A stretch of 44,014 bases of DNA from contig QHBJ01000027.1 of NCBI GenBank assembly GCA_003243975.1, forward strand, positions 1-44,014. The letters run 5' to 3'. The stretch comes from Candidatus Meridianibacter frigidus (GTDB lineage Bacteria; Vulcanimicrobiota; Vulcanimicrobiia; Vulcanimicrobiales; Vulcanimicrobiaceae). Positions within the stretch are counted from its first letter, which is position 1. Every line of letters begins with the position of its first letter. Positions 27,474 to 34,819 of this stretch are shown one piece after another. Made by a program: the position numbers and the translations under genes. Under the pieces are notes generated by a model, which saw nothing but the letters and a program-made list of their open reading frames with translations, had not been told where the DNA came from and did not search any database.

Positions 27474-28091
27474 GTGTTCGGCCCGGGTCTGCTTTTCGTC
27501 GTCTCGGGGCCTTCAGGGGCCGGCAAAGACACACTGGTTGGCGCCCTGCGGGCCCGGATGCCGCGCCTGAAGTACTCCGTTTCGGCCACGACGCGGGAAC
27601 CGCGGGCCGAAGAATCCGACGGCGAAGACTATTTCTTTCTTTCGCACGGTGAGTTCAAGCGGCGGCAAGCGGCCAATGAATTCTTGGAATATCGCGAGTA
27701 CAACGGCCACCTGTACGGAACGCCGCGCGATTTTGTCGAGAAGATGCTGATGGAAGGCTACGACCTGATTATGAAGCCCGAGGTGAACGGCGCGCTCTCG
27801 ATCAAGTCGACTTTCCCCGATGCGGCCCTGATCTTCTTGCTTCCGGACAAGTTCTCGCACCTGCGGGGCCGCCTACTGGCGCGTAGGACGGAAACGAATG
27901 ACGAGATCGCCCGGCGTCTGGAGATTGCGCACGAGGAGATGAAACATATCGGGCAGTTCGATTACCTGCTCATCAACGAAGATCGGCGCTCGGACGAGGC
28001 GGTTAGCGATCTGGAAGCCATCGTCCGGGCAGAACGCTTTCGCATCCACCGTTGGGGCGAAGATTCAATAAGAAAGTTGGAACACTCATGA
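27474..28091 (+). CDS. gmk: Guanylate kinase
   Basis: Gmk phosphorylates GMP to GDP. The start GTG 27474 follows TTGGAGAA at a good distance and gives VFGPGLLFVVSGPSGAGKD, placing the P-loop GPSGAGK at 12-18. SATTREPRAEESDGEDYFF and FLEYREYNGHLYGTP are the GMP-binding segments; RRTETNDEIARRLEIA is the lid. The length is 205 residues. It is divergent from rqcH with 65 bp between starts and overlaps rpoZ as ATGA, an arrangement common in several phyla. Confidence 0.95.
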   Translation: MFGPGLLFVVSGPSGAGKDTLVGALRARMPRLKYSVSATTREPRAEESDGEDYFFLSHGEFKRRQAANEFLEYREYNGHLYGTPRDFVEKMLMEGYDLIMKPEVNGALSIKSTFPDAALIFLLPDKFSHLRGRLLARRTETNDEIARRLEIAHEEMKHIGQFDYLLINEDRRSDEAVSDLEAIVRAERFRIHRWGEDSIRKLEHS

Positions 28092-28309
28092 GCGACTCAG
28101 TTTTCGGCGATTTGGACGAGATGCTAACCCACGTAGACTCGAAGTTTACACTGGTGAACGTGGCGACCAAGCGCGCGAAACAACTCAACAACAATCCGGA
28201 TGCCGCGCTGACCGACGTGCGCAATCCCAATAAGCCTATTTCCACCGCGTTGAACGAAATCGCAGCTGGAAAAATCGACTACACGCGCGTTAAGGACGGC
28301 ATTAAGTAA
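28088..28309 (+). CDS. rpoZ: RNA polymerase omega subunit
   Basis: Omega helps assemble the beta' subunit. The start ATG 28088 overlaps the gmk stop. The 73-residue protein has KFTLVNVATKRAKQL, corresponding to the conserved (K/R)YxLVxxAxKRAR helix, and KPISTALNEIAAGKI, the second conserved helix. The length is at the short end of the family. Confidence 0.92.
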   Translation: MSDSVFGDLDEMLTHVDSKFTLVNVATKRAKQLNNNPDAALTDVRNPNKPISTALNEIAAGKIDYTRVKDGIK

Positions 28310-28330
28310 GCCGGGTATCGTAAGGCATAT

Positions 28331-30169
28331 ATGTGCGGAATCGTCGGCTACATCGGCGAGCGCGACAGCGTCCCGATTATCATGGAATCCCTCCAGCGGC
28401 TCGAATACCGCGGTTACGATAGCGCCGGCATTGCGGTAATCAATTCCAGCGGAGAACTATCCGGCAGCAAGGCCGAGGGGAAGCTCTCGCGCCTGGCTGA
28501 ACGGTTGCGCAACGGGGAGCGCCTTACGGGCAAAGTTGGTATCGGGCATACCCGATGGGCAACGCACGGACGCCCTTCCGATGCAAACGCGCACCCGCAC
28601 CTGGATTGCACCGGACGAATCGGTGTCGTTCACAACGGCATCATCGAAAACTACGCCTTGCTGCGTGCGGGCCTGCTGGAACGCGGGCACGCCTTTCGCA
28701 GCGAAACCGATACCGAGGTCCTTGCGCACCTCATCGAAACGCACTACACCGGGAATATCGAAGACGCGGTGCGGCGAACGCTGCGCGAAGTACGCGGCGC
28801 CTACGCGCTCGGCGTGATCTCTTCCGACGACCCAGAGCACTTGATCTTTGCGCGCAACGGCGCCAGCCCGCTGGTGGTGGGCATCGGCGAGGGCGAAATG
28901 TTTGTCGCTTCCGATACGCCTGCAATTCTACAGTACACGCGCAAAGAGATCATCTTGCAGGAAGGGGAGATGGTTGTCGTCGGCCGCGATGCCTACCGGC
29001 TCATGGATTATGCCGGCGAGCCGGTCGAACGCGAAGTCCTACAGATTACCTGGGACGCCGCTCAAGCCGAAAAAGCCGGCTTCAAGCATTTCATGCTCAA
29101 AGAGATCTACGAACAACCCAATGTGATCAAGGAAACGTTGGCAGGCAGGATCGATGAGAGCAATGACGTCCAGCTCGGCACGGAAATCGGGTGGGACAAA
29201 AAACTGCCGGAAGCGATCACAAAAATTGCGATCACCGGCTGCGGCACCGCTTACCATGCCGGCCTCGTCGGACAGTATCTCCTACGCTCGCTCGTACATT
29301 TGCCAGTGGAAATGGAATTGGCCAGCGAGTTTCGGTATGGAGACCCGGTTATCGATCCGTCCGCCCTGACCATCGCCATGTCGCAGTCGGGGGAAACGGC
29401 CGATACCGTCGAGGCCGTCAAGATCGCCAAAGCGCAGCGCTCAACGGTGCTTGGAATTTGCAACGTGGTGGGATCGCACCTTACCCGCTTGGCGGACGGC
29501 ACGCTCTTCACGCGGGGAGGCCCCGAGATTGGGGTAGCCGCTACCAAGACTTACGTTTCTCAAGTGACCGCCATGACGCTCCTTGCGCTCTATTTGGCGC
29601 GCCTGCGAAAAACCGCTCCCCTCGAGCGCTTGCGCCAAATCGCCGACAACACGAAGCTTCTTCCGGCGGCGATCGACGTCGTGCTCAACTCCTCCGACAG
29701 TATCAAAGCGGTTGCAAAGAAGATTCGCAAAGCTGACTCGATGCTGTTCATCGGACGGTACATAAACTTCCCTACCGCCTTGGAGGGCGCGCTCAAGCTG
29801 AAAGAGATCTCCTACATTCACGCCGAGGGCTACGCCGCAGGCGAAATGAAACACGGACCGATCGCGCTGCTGGACGCGCGGGTGCCGGTCGTGGGGATCA
29901 TGACCGAAGGTCGGGTGCGCGAAAAAATTCTCTCGAACATTGCGGAATCGCGGGCTCGCGAAGCGCCGATCGTGGTTGTCGCGAACTATGGGGACGAAGA
30001 GGCCAAGGCGATCGCCGACCACGTTTTTTGGGTGCCCACCGTCGATGAGTTACTATCGCCGATCGTCAACGTCATTCCGTTGCAATTGCTCGCCTATCAC
30101 ATCGCCGATATTGAAGGCAAGGATGTCGATCAGCCCCGCAACTTAGCGAAAACCGTGACGGTTGAATAA
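28331..30169 (+). CDS. glmS: Glutamine:fructose-6-phosphate aminotransferase
   Basis: GlmS makes glucosamine 6-phosphate, the first step towards UDP-GlcNAc for peptidoglycan and outer-membrane glycans. The 612-residue protein starts MCGIVGYIG with the N-terminal nucleophile Cys2 after methionine removal. The glutaminase domain includes GHTRWATHG and HNGIIEN. Two SIS domains follow (GCGTAYHAG with SQSGETADT, and FIGRYINFPTALEGALKLKE). The C-terminus DQPRNLAKTVTVE is the conserved end. No glmS ribozyme can fit in the 21 bp between rpoZ and the start. Confidence 0.97.
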   Translation: MCGIVGYIGERDSVPIIMESLQRLEYRGYDSAGIAVINSSGELSGSKAEGKLSRLAERLRNGERLTGKVGIGHTRWATHGRPSDANAHPHLDCTGRIGVVHNGIIENYALLRAGLLERGHAFRSETDTEVLAHLIETHYTGNIEDAVRRTLREVRGAYALGVISSDDPEHLIFARNGASPLVVGIGEGEMFVASDTPAILQYTRKEIILQEGEMVVVGRDAYRLMDYAGEPVEREVLQITWDAAQAEKAGFKHFMLKEIYEQPNVIKETLAGRIDESNDVQLGTEIGWDKKLPEAITKIAITGCGTAYHAGLVGQYLLRSLVHLPVEMELASEFRYGDPVIDPSALTIAMSQSGETADTVEAVKIAKAQRSTVLGICNVVGSHLTRLADGTLFTRGGPEIGVAATKTYVSQVTAMTLLALYLARLRKTAPLERLRQIADNTKLLPAAIDVVLNSSDSIKAVAKKIRKADSMLFIGRYINFPTALEGALKLKEISYIHAEGYAAGEMKHGPIALLDARVPVVGIMTEGRVREKILSNIAESRAREAPIVVVANYGDEEAKAIADHVFWVPTVDELLSPIVNVIPLQLLAYHIADIEGKDVDQPRNLAKTVTVE

Positions 30170-30194
30170 TGCTTGATGGAAGAAGGATGAACGA

Positions 30195-30710
30195 ATGACC
30201 TACGCCTTGGGACTGCTGCTGGTCCGCCTCATCATTGGGCTTGGCATCGCCATCCATGGCTCGCAGAAGTTGTTTGGATGGTTTGGGGGCTATGGGATCA
30301 CGGGCACGGGCGGCTTCATGGAGTCCCTGGGATTTCGGCCCGGCCACATCTTTGCGATGGCTGCCGGCTTCGGTGAATTCGTCGGCGGAATACTGACGCT
30401 ACTCGGTTTTCTCGGTCCGGTCGGACCGGCGCTCATCATCGCCACCATGCTGGTGGCAATCTTCACGGTCCACATCAAGAATGGTTTTCTGGCCGAACAT
30501 AAGGGGTTTGAAATGCCCCTGCTCTACATCGCGGGCGCGTTGGCGGCCGCGTTCACTCCGGGCAACACGCTGAGTCTCGACAGCGCCATGGGAATTGCGC
30601 CGTTCCACGATGGCACGTCGATTTGGATCGTTGTTGCAGCCGCCGTCGTGGCGGCTGTCGCAAACTTTCTGCTACGCCGTACTGGCCCGGCCCAAGGCGC
30701 CCCCACCTAA
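30195..30710 (+). CDS. DoxX-family membrane protein
   Basis: The 171-residue inner-membrane protein has four predicted helices, with LLVRLIIGLGIAIHGSQKLFGWFGG as the first, typical of DoxX/YphA proteins, and GFGEFVGGILTLLGFLGPVGPALI as the second. Substrate and role are not established for most of this family; some members take part in thiosulfate oxidation or redox defence. ATG 30195 has GAAGAAGGATG upstream. It is the last gene before a 920-bp stretch without intact genes. Confidence 0.85.
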   Translation: MTYALGLLLVRLIIGLGIAIHGSQKLFGWFGGYGITGTGGFMESLGFRPGHIFAMAAGFGEFVGGILTLLGFLGPVGPALIIATMLVAIFTVHIKNGFLAEHKGFEMPLLYIAGALAAAFTPGNTLSLDSAMGIAPFHDGTSIWIVVAAAVVAAVANFLLRRTGPAQGAPT

Positions 30711-31107
30711 GAGCGGCTTAAGAAGGGGCCGCGGCGCGTCCACGGTCCGCAGTCCCTTGCGAGCCCACCCTTTGGCCCACACCTGGGGCAGGGCAGGGTC
30801 ATTCCCTCTTTGGGTGTGCCTGTACATCGTCGAGCGGTTGCGACCGGTATGAGCCGAGTCCGTGCCGGCCTGCACCAAGCCGCCCCGGGCAGAACAAGCA
30901 ACTAGCGCAGCGAGCGAAAGGCCCAAGATCAGCTATGCTACGAGTGCGCGGGTCCATAAATGCCCTGTTTCCAATAAGAGAGCTAAGCATAAGGCACGGC
31001 GCGCCCGCTCGTAGCCAATTTTTGGTGGGTTTTTTGGGCCGAGGTTGACGTGTGAGGCGGAAAGGCTAGCCCGTTATACTTGCCTCGCGCGCGTAGTTTA
31101 GGGCAGC
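30711..31107. other. Intergenic stretch without recognised gene
   Basis: After doxX no reading frame in this stretch shows recognisable protein features. The minus strand has open frames up to about 85 codons between 30672 and 30926, but their residues (many Arg, Gly and Pro) look like chance translation of GC-rich DNA. Small dyads occur, such as CGGT-TGCG-ACCG near 30835. The right half holds the inverted repeat with T-runs listed separately and a TATACT hexamer at 31075-31080 with no -35 at normal spacing. Confidence 0.5.
30937..31038 (+). ncRNA. Candidate structured RNA or long terminator hairpin
   Basis: GCTACGAG (30937-30944) and CTCGTAGC (31008-31015) form a perfect eight-base stem around 63 bases. 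The enclosed part holds a further possible stem (TGCC at 30961-30964 with GGCA at 30993-30996). CAATTTTT and then a six-T run near 31031-31036 follow the closing arm on the plus strand. This may be an intrinsic terminator for the glmS-doxX transcript or the 3' end of a small RNA. I recognise no known RNA family (not tmRNA, RNase P, SRP or 6S by eye). Confidence 0.35.
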
Positions 31108-31397
31108 TTAACGCGAGGAAATCACCCATTTCATGCGCTGGGCCGGTCTATCGATGAACCGGACAGCGGTTTGCTGGTTCTCGCGTCCTTCGCGGCGGCT
31201 ATGTGAAAATCGTCGATCGCGACGGTCCCTGCGAACTTGCGCAGCTGGTTGTCAAACCACGCGCATAGATCGTTTTCGGGAAGTTGCGATTTATGCGCCG
31301 CATTGATCGCGGTCGCAGCCGATCTTTCGCTTAACCGCAGCGCGCCGGCCATTCCGCGGGCGAATTCGAAGATGCCGATACAATCCTCGCGCACTGC
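31108..31397 (-). pseudogene. Fragment of a STAND/LuxR-type ATPase gene, frameshifted
   Basis: On the minus strand, from about 31397 down, the frame reads CIGIFEFARGMAGALRL, then LCAWFDNQLRKFAGTVAIDD and FHIAAA. AIDDFH has the look of the Walker B motif (hhhhDDxH) of STAND/MalT-LuxR-type regulators, and the preceding W(F)..L..(F/Y)AGT pattern is usual there. The frame ends at TGA 31131-31133, but in the shifted frame the DNA continues with AQRMKWVISSR, the next conserved strand (hxWhhxSR), to TAA at 31108-31110. Both flanks of the domain, including the P-loop, are missing. I infer the remnant of a large regulator gene. Confidence 0.45.
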
Positions 31398-31631
31398 GCC
31401 GCGTCCAGCAGGCTGGGGATGCGCCCCGCGATGATGAGGACGAAAGGCGATCTGCGTCCGGTCGGGGAGCCAGGCTCCCGGGAATAAGGGTCGGGCGCAT
31501 TTTGAAAAGGTTAATCCTGCCTGGCGGGCGGGTCCTACCGCACGCGTAAGCAGTATCGTGCCTGTGATACAATGGAGCAACGCCAACCGTTTACGGGTGG
31601 CGCAACCTTCACATAGCGACCTGCGGAAGCG
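31398..31631. other. Intergenic stretch upstream of the STAS gene
   Basis: No gene is recognisable here. The minus-strand frame continues from the ATPase fragment but loses family resemblance. GGGAGCC-A-GGCTCCC at 31465-31479 is a near-perfect palindrome of unknown meaning. The right end holds a possible -10 hexamer for the STAS gene. Confidence 0.4.
31568..31573 (+). promoter_or_regulatory. Possible -10 element upstream of the STAS gene
   Basis: TACAAT, preceded by TGTGA in an extended -10-like context, lies 58 bases before the ATG at 31632. A -35 match at normal distance is poor. A promoter is expected here because this is the first gene after the degenerate stretch. Confidence 0.3.
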
Positions 31632-31955
31632 ATGACGGAAAAACGAACCGGCAACACGATCGAAGTTATCGGCCTGGGCGGCGAACTTGACGTCACGCAA
31701 AAGCAGGCGCTTACAGCGCGCTTGAGTGGGGCCGGCAATGCCGAGATCACGATCGTGGATCTCTCAGCCGTGACCTATATCGATTCGGCGGCACTCACCG
31801 TATTTATCGAACACTTGAAAGAGGCGCAGCGCAGCAGCCGCGACTTGCGCTTCATCGTTGCGCGTGCCCAGCCGATCCACCGCATCTTTGAAGTCACCGG
31901 GCTTACCCGGCTCTTTAAGCTTTACGAGAACCAGGAGCAGGCCAAACGCGGCTAG
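31632..31955 (+). CDS. STAS-domain anti-anti-sigma-like protein
   Basis: The 107-residue protein is a single STAS domain of the SpoIIAA/RsbV type, which binds an anti-sigma kinase when its serine is unphosphorylated. [18 protein letters not shown] carries the phospho-acceptor site Asp51-Ser52. No RsbW-like kinase, phosphatase or sigma factor gene is near, so the partner is unknown. It is followed at 19 bp by rph. A second STAS gene lies at the right end of the window. Confidence 0.85.
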   Translation: MTEKRTGNTIEVIGLGGELDVTQKQALTARLSGAGNAEITIVDLSAVTYIDSAALTVFIEHLKEAQRSSRDLRFIVARAQPIHRIFEVTGLTRLFKLYENQEQAKRG

Positions 31956-31974
31956 GGCCAAGAAAGCGCTTCCG

Positions 31975-32724
31975 ATGACTCGCGCCGACGGCCGCGCTCC
32001 CGAAGAGTTGCGGCCCATAACCATCGAACCCGAATTCTTGAAGTTCGCCGAAGGCAGTGCGCTCATCAGCGTCGGTAACACGCGCGTGCTTTGTGCCGCG
32101 AGCCTCGACCAAAAGGTGCCCCCATGGATGAAAGGGCGCGGCACGGGATGGGTAACTGCGGAGTACTCGATGCTCCCCCGCGCTACGCAGGACCGTACCG
32201 TGCGCGAGGTAGCCAAGGGGCGTATTGGAGGCCGCACGCATGAGATCCAGCGGATCATCGGACGCGCGCTCCGCGCCGTTACCGATATGAGACGCCTTGG
32301 CGAACGCACGATTTGGCTGGATTGTGACGTGCTGCAAGCCGACGGCGGGACGCGCACGGCAGCGGTGACGGGCGCGTACGTCGCGCTCGCGCTCGCGCTA
32401 ATGAAATCGTTCGACGTGCGAGATGCCGGTACGTGGCCCTTACGCTGTCAGATTTCGGCGACAAGCGTTGGCTTCGTGGACGGAGTTGCCGTCCTAGATC
32501 TTCCCTACGAAGAGGACAGCCGGGCAGAAGTGGATATGAACGTCGCCATGACGGACACGGGCAAATTCGTGGAGATTCAGGGAACCGCCGAGACGCTGGC
32601 CTTCGATCGCTCGCAGCTCGACGAGATGCTCGCACTCGCCCAAAGCGGCGCCGCGCAGCTCTTTACGCTGCAACGCAAGACGCTCGAGCCATTCGGCTTC
32701 GGAACCTTGGTGCATGCCGGTTGA
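31975..32724 (+). CDS. rph: Ribonuclease PH
   Basis: RNase PH trims the 3' ends of tRNA precursors by phosphorolysis. I chose ATG 31975, after AAGAAAG, because [19 protein letters not shown] is the typical start; the frame is open further upstream inside the STAS gene but that part is not RNase PH. The 249-residue protein has [48 protein letters not shown] and the catalytic-site region [20 protein letters not shown]. Both tRNAs in the window lack an encoded CCA, so 3' maturation enzymes are needed. It overlaps the next gene by 11 bp. Confidence 0.96.
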   Translation: MTRADGRAPEELRPITIEPEFLKFAEGSALISVGNTRVLCAASLDQKVPPWMKGRGTGWVTAEYSMLPRATQDRTVREVAKGRIGGRTHEIQRIIGRALRAVTDMRRLGERTIWLDCDVLQADGGTRTAAVTGAYVALALALMKSFDVRDAGTWPLRCQISATSVGFVDGVAVLDLPYEEDSRAEVDMNVAMTDTGKFVEIQGTAETLAFDRSQLDEMLALAQSGAAQLFTLQRKTLEPFGFGTLVHAG

Positions 32725-33064
32725 CGCCGCATTACGCGCCTTCGTCGCGATCGTGGGCGGATTCTACATTACCGAGAAACGCGCTAAGCATGCACAACGA
32801 CAGATGGAAACGGCGCTGCAAAACGGACAACCGGATGCAGGCACGGTACGGCAATACTTTGAGACGATGGACCGGTACTTCAGCGGTTTCGAAGCCGAAG
32901 CGCGTGGACATCTCCGTGCGGTTGACCGCCGCCTGGAGAATGTAAACCAAATGCATTTCAATCTCGCTGCCGAACGCGCCGTTGCGGTCAAGCGCATTGA
33001 GCTAACCCAAAACGTCCTCGGCCAACTCAAAGGGCTTGCGTCATCCGAGCGCCTTCTAAAATGA
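32714..33064 (+). CDS. Small helical protein of unknown function
   Basis: The 116-residue protein is predicted to be almost wholly alpha-helical, with heptad-like patterns in about 20-60 and 65-110 and no signal peptide; [11 protein letters not shown] near the start is hydrophobic but short. I recognise no family. ATG 32714 lies inside the end of rph, so translation is probably coupled. Downstream is the 200-bp block in front of mlaE, so it may close this transcript. Confidence 0.6.
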   Translation: MPVDAALRAFVAIVGGFYITEKRAKHAQRQMETALQNGQPDAGTVRQYFETMDRYFSGFEAEARGHLRAVDRRLENVNQMHFNLAAERAVAVKRIELTQNVLGQLKGLASSERLLK

Positions 33065-33284
33065 ACATGCAACTTCTCGCGCCCACGCGGCATCGTGCTA
33101 ATTTCGAAATGATGAGCGCGCGTTCTGTTCTGGCGTCTGCGCCGAAGCGTCCGTCGGGGAATCGTAGCGTGTGCAAAATGATGCCGCGCTCCGTGGTTTG
33201 GGGGCCCCAGCTCGGCTGGGGAGCGCCCCTCGACAAACTCGGGAAAAGCTGCGCCGGGCGAAGCGCCTTCTAGAATGAAAATGC
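33047..33284. repeat. Imperfect direct repeats bounding a 200-bp intergenic block
   Basis: GCGCCTTCTAAAATGAACATGC (split here as GCGCCTTCTAAAATG plus AACATGC, 33049-33070) recurs as GCGCCTTCTAGAATG plus AAAATGC at 33263-33284; 20 of 22 positions agree. The second copy contains the mlaE start, the first the end of the preceding gene. The DNA between them has no gene I recognise. It contains a strong hairpin (33205-33221) and CCCCTCGACAAACTCGGG, which resembles, from memory, a widespread intergenic repeat with a core CTTCGACAAGCTCAGG. An insertion that duplicated its target is one reading; a local duplication is another. Confidence 0.55.
33205..33221. other. Hairpin upstream of mlaE
   Basis: CCCCAGC-TCG-GCTGGGG is a perfect seven-base stem with a three-base loop. 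GGGG (33201-33204) and CCCC (33226-33229) can extend it with a bulge. There is no T-run after it on either strand, so an intrinsic terminator is unlikely; a REP-like element or an mRNA-stabilising hairpin is possible. Confidence 0.5.
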
Positions 33285-34054
33285 TTGAAGATTTCGGCAA
33301 GGGCACGACGCAGTTTTTCGAATATGCGGGCGGCTTAACCGAACTGGGCGGCGAGTCGCTCTCATTCATTGGCAAGCTGAAGATCCGCGTTACGGAAACC
33401 ATCAAGCAGTGCTATCTTCTCGGCTTGCAATCCCTGATCATCGTGATTCTTACCTCGCTCTTCACTGGAATGGTTTTCTCTTTAGAGTCCGCGCAGCAAG
33501 CAGTGTCGTACGGATTCGGAAATCTCGTTGGAAGCGCCGTGGCTTACACCTCAGCTCGGGAATTGGGCCCGATGCTTTCGGCGGTGGTGGTTGCGGGCCG
33601 GGTCGGGGCCGCAATCGCCGCCGAGATCGGCTCGATGGTGGTAACGGAGCAGATCGAAGCCCTTCAGTCGCTCGGTCTTGCGCCCGCGCGCTTCCTGGTC
33701 GTTCCGCGACTGCTGGCTCTCATCATCATGTTGCCACTTCTGGCAGTCTTCGCGGATGTCGTTTCAATCGGCGGTGGCGCGTGGATTGCGAACACGTACG
33801 CACACATCAGCTACGATTCTTTCATGTCGTCGGCGCGCCAGACCGTTGGGTTTCAGGACATCCTCAAAGGGCTCTCCAAGTCGGTCGTTTTCGGCATTAT
33901 CATCGCGCTGGTTGGAGCATACCAGGGGCTCGGAACCCGCGGCGGGGCGGCCGGCGTTGGGAAAGCGACCACCGGTGCGGTTGTCATCTCGATCATCTTA
34001 ATTTTCGTTTCTAACTTCATTCTGTCGTACATTTTGTTCGGTAACAGCCATTGA
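33275..34054 (+). CDS. mlaE: MlaE-type lipid ABC transporter permease
   Basis: MlaE-type permeases sit in the inner membrane with MlaF ATPase and MCE (MlaD) protein and move phospholipids to or from the outer membrane. The 259-residue protein has the family signature ELGPMLSAVVVAGRVGAAIAAEIGSM, GLQSLIIVILTSLFTGMVFS as first core helix, and RLLALIIMLPLLAVFADVVS. The start ATG 33275 (or 33281) falls in one copy of the direct repeat. It overlaps the ATPase gene as TTGA. The system implies an outer membrane. Confidence 0.93.
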   Translation: MKMLEDFGKGTTQFFEYAGGLTELGGESLSFIGKLKIRVTETIKQCYLLGLQSLIIVILTSLFTGMVFSLESAQQAVSYGFGNLVGSAVAYTSARELGPMLSAVVVAGRVGAAIAAEIGSMVVTEQIEALQSLGLAPARFLVVPRLLALIIMLPLLAVFADVVSIGGGAWIANTYAHISYDSFMSSARQTVGFQDILKGLSKSVVFGIIIALVGAYQGLGTRGGAAGVGKATTGAVVISIILIFVSNFILSYILFGNSH

Positions 34055-34806
34055 GCAACGTCATCGCGCGCCTCGACGACGTCTCGATGAATTACGGCGA
34101 GCGTGTCGTGTTGCAAAACTGTTCGCTGGACGTGGTCGAAGGTGCCATTACGTGCATCATCGGGCTATCGGGCGCGGGCAAGTCGACGATCCTGCGCCTG
34201 CTCAACGGGTTGCGAAAGCCCGAGAGCGGACACGTCTACGTCAAAGGCACCGATATCTGCCATATGCCCGAGCACGAGCTCATCAATTTTCGCAGCGCGA
34301 TCGGCTTTGCTTTTCAGTTTGCCGCACTCTTCGACAGCATGACGATCGGCGAGAACGTTGCGCTTCCGTTGCGCGAGAACACTTCGATGTCCGAAAGTGA
34401 GATCGAAAAGACAGCCCGGGGCACCCTCGAGAGCGTCGGGCTGGAGAACAACTATGACAACTTCCCTAGCGAGCTCTCAGGCGGAATGCTCAAGCGCGCG
34501 GGCTTTGCCCGCGCCGTGGTGACGAATCCGGCGATCGTGCTTTACGACGAGCCGACCACGGGCCTGGATCCCATCATCACGCACCTTCTGACAGATACCA
34601 TCAAGCGCTTGCGCGCCCAGCTTAACGGCACCGCGGTGGTGATCTCACACGACCTTCAGAGCATCTTCATGATGGCCGACTATGTGGCGATGCTCTTCGA
34701 GGGCGCGATCATCGCCTACGATTCCGTTACGAAAATCCGAGCGTCGATGAATCCGATCGTCCAGCAGTTTCTCCAGGGCAGCGAGGTAGGCCCGATACCC
34801 TTATGA
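34051..34806 (+). CDS. mlaF: MlaF-type lipid ABC transporter ATPase
   Basis: This 251-residue ABC ATPase powers the MlaE permease. Walker A GLSGAGKST is at 38-46; the Q-loop is in FAFQFAALFDSMTIGENV, the signature is LSGGMLKRAGFARA, Walker B is IVLYDEPTTGLDP and the switch is VISHDL. FQFAALFDSMT and DEPTTGLDPI are typical of the Mla subfamily. TTG 34051 overlaps the permease stop. GAAAGGT lies before the following mce gene. Confidence 0.94.
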   Translation: MSNVIARLDDVSMNYGERVVLQNCSLDVVEGAITCIIGLSGAGKSTILRLLNGLRKPESGHVYVKGTDICHMPEHELINFRSAIGFAFQFAALFDSMTIGENVALPLRENTSMSESEIEKTARGTLESVGLENNYDNFPSELSGGMLKRAGFARAVVTNPAIVLYDEPTTGLDPIITHLLTDTIKRLRAQLNGTAVVISHDLQSIFMMADYVAMLFEGAIIAYDSVTKIRASMNPIVQQFLQGSEVGPIPL

Positions 34807-34819
34807 AAGGTACATTTGC

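Noticed and set aside
30707-30802. 31-codon minus-strand frame with CPRCG, possible zinc-ribbon peptide
   Set aside because: Only three cysteines in no regular pattern and GGGA directly touching the start codon; more likely chance in GC-rich DNA.
31045-31080. TTGACG with TATACT as a promoter
   Set aside because: The spacer is 24 bases, far outside the normal 16-18.
31085-31160. tRNA-like stretch (GCGCGCGTAGTTTAGGGCAGC ... split as GCGCGCGTAG and TTTAGGGCAGC)
   Set aside because: A D-arm-like part is visible, but there is no anticodon stem, no GTTCGA loop and no pairing acceptor end.
31108-31397. Remnant as a VapC/PIN toxin
   Set aside because: Early resemblance was to general helix patterns only; IDDFH and the shifted continuation WVISSR fit a STAND ATPase better, and no PIN acidic residues are present.
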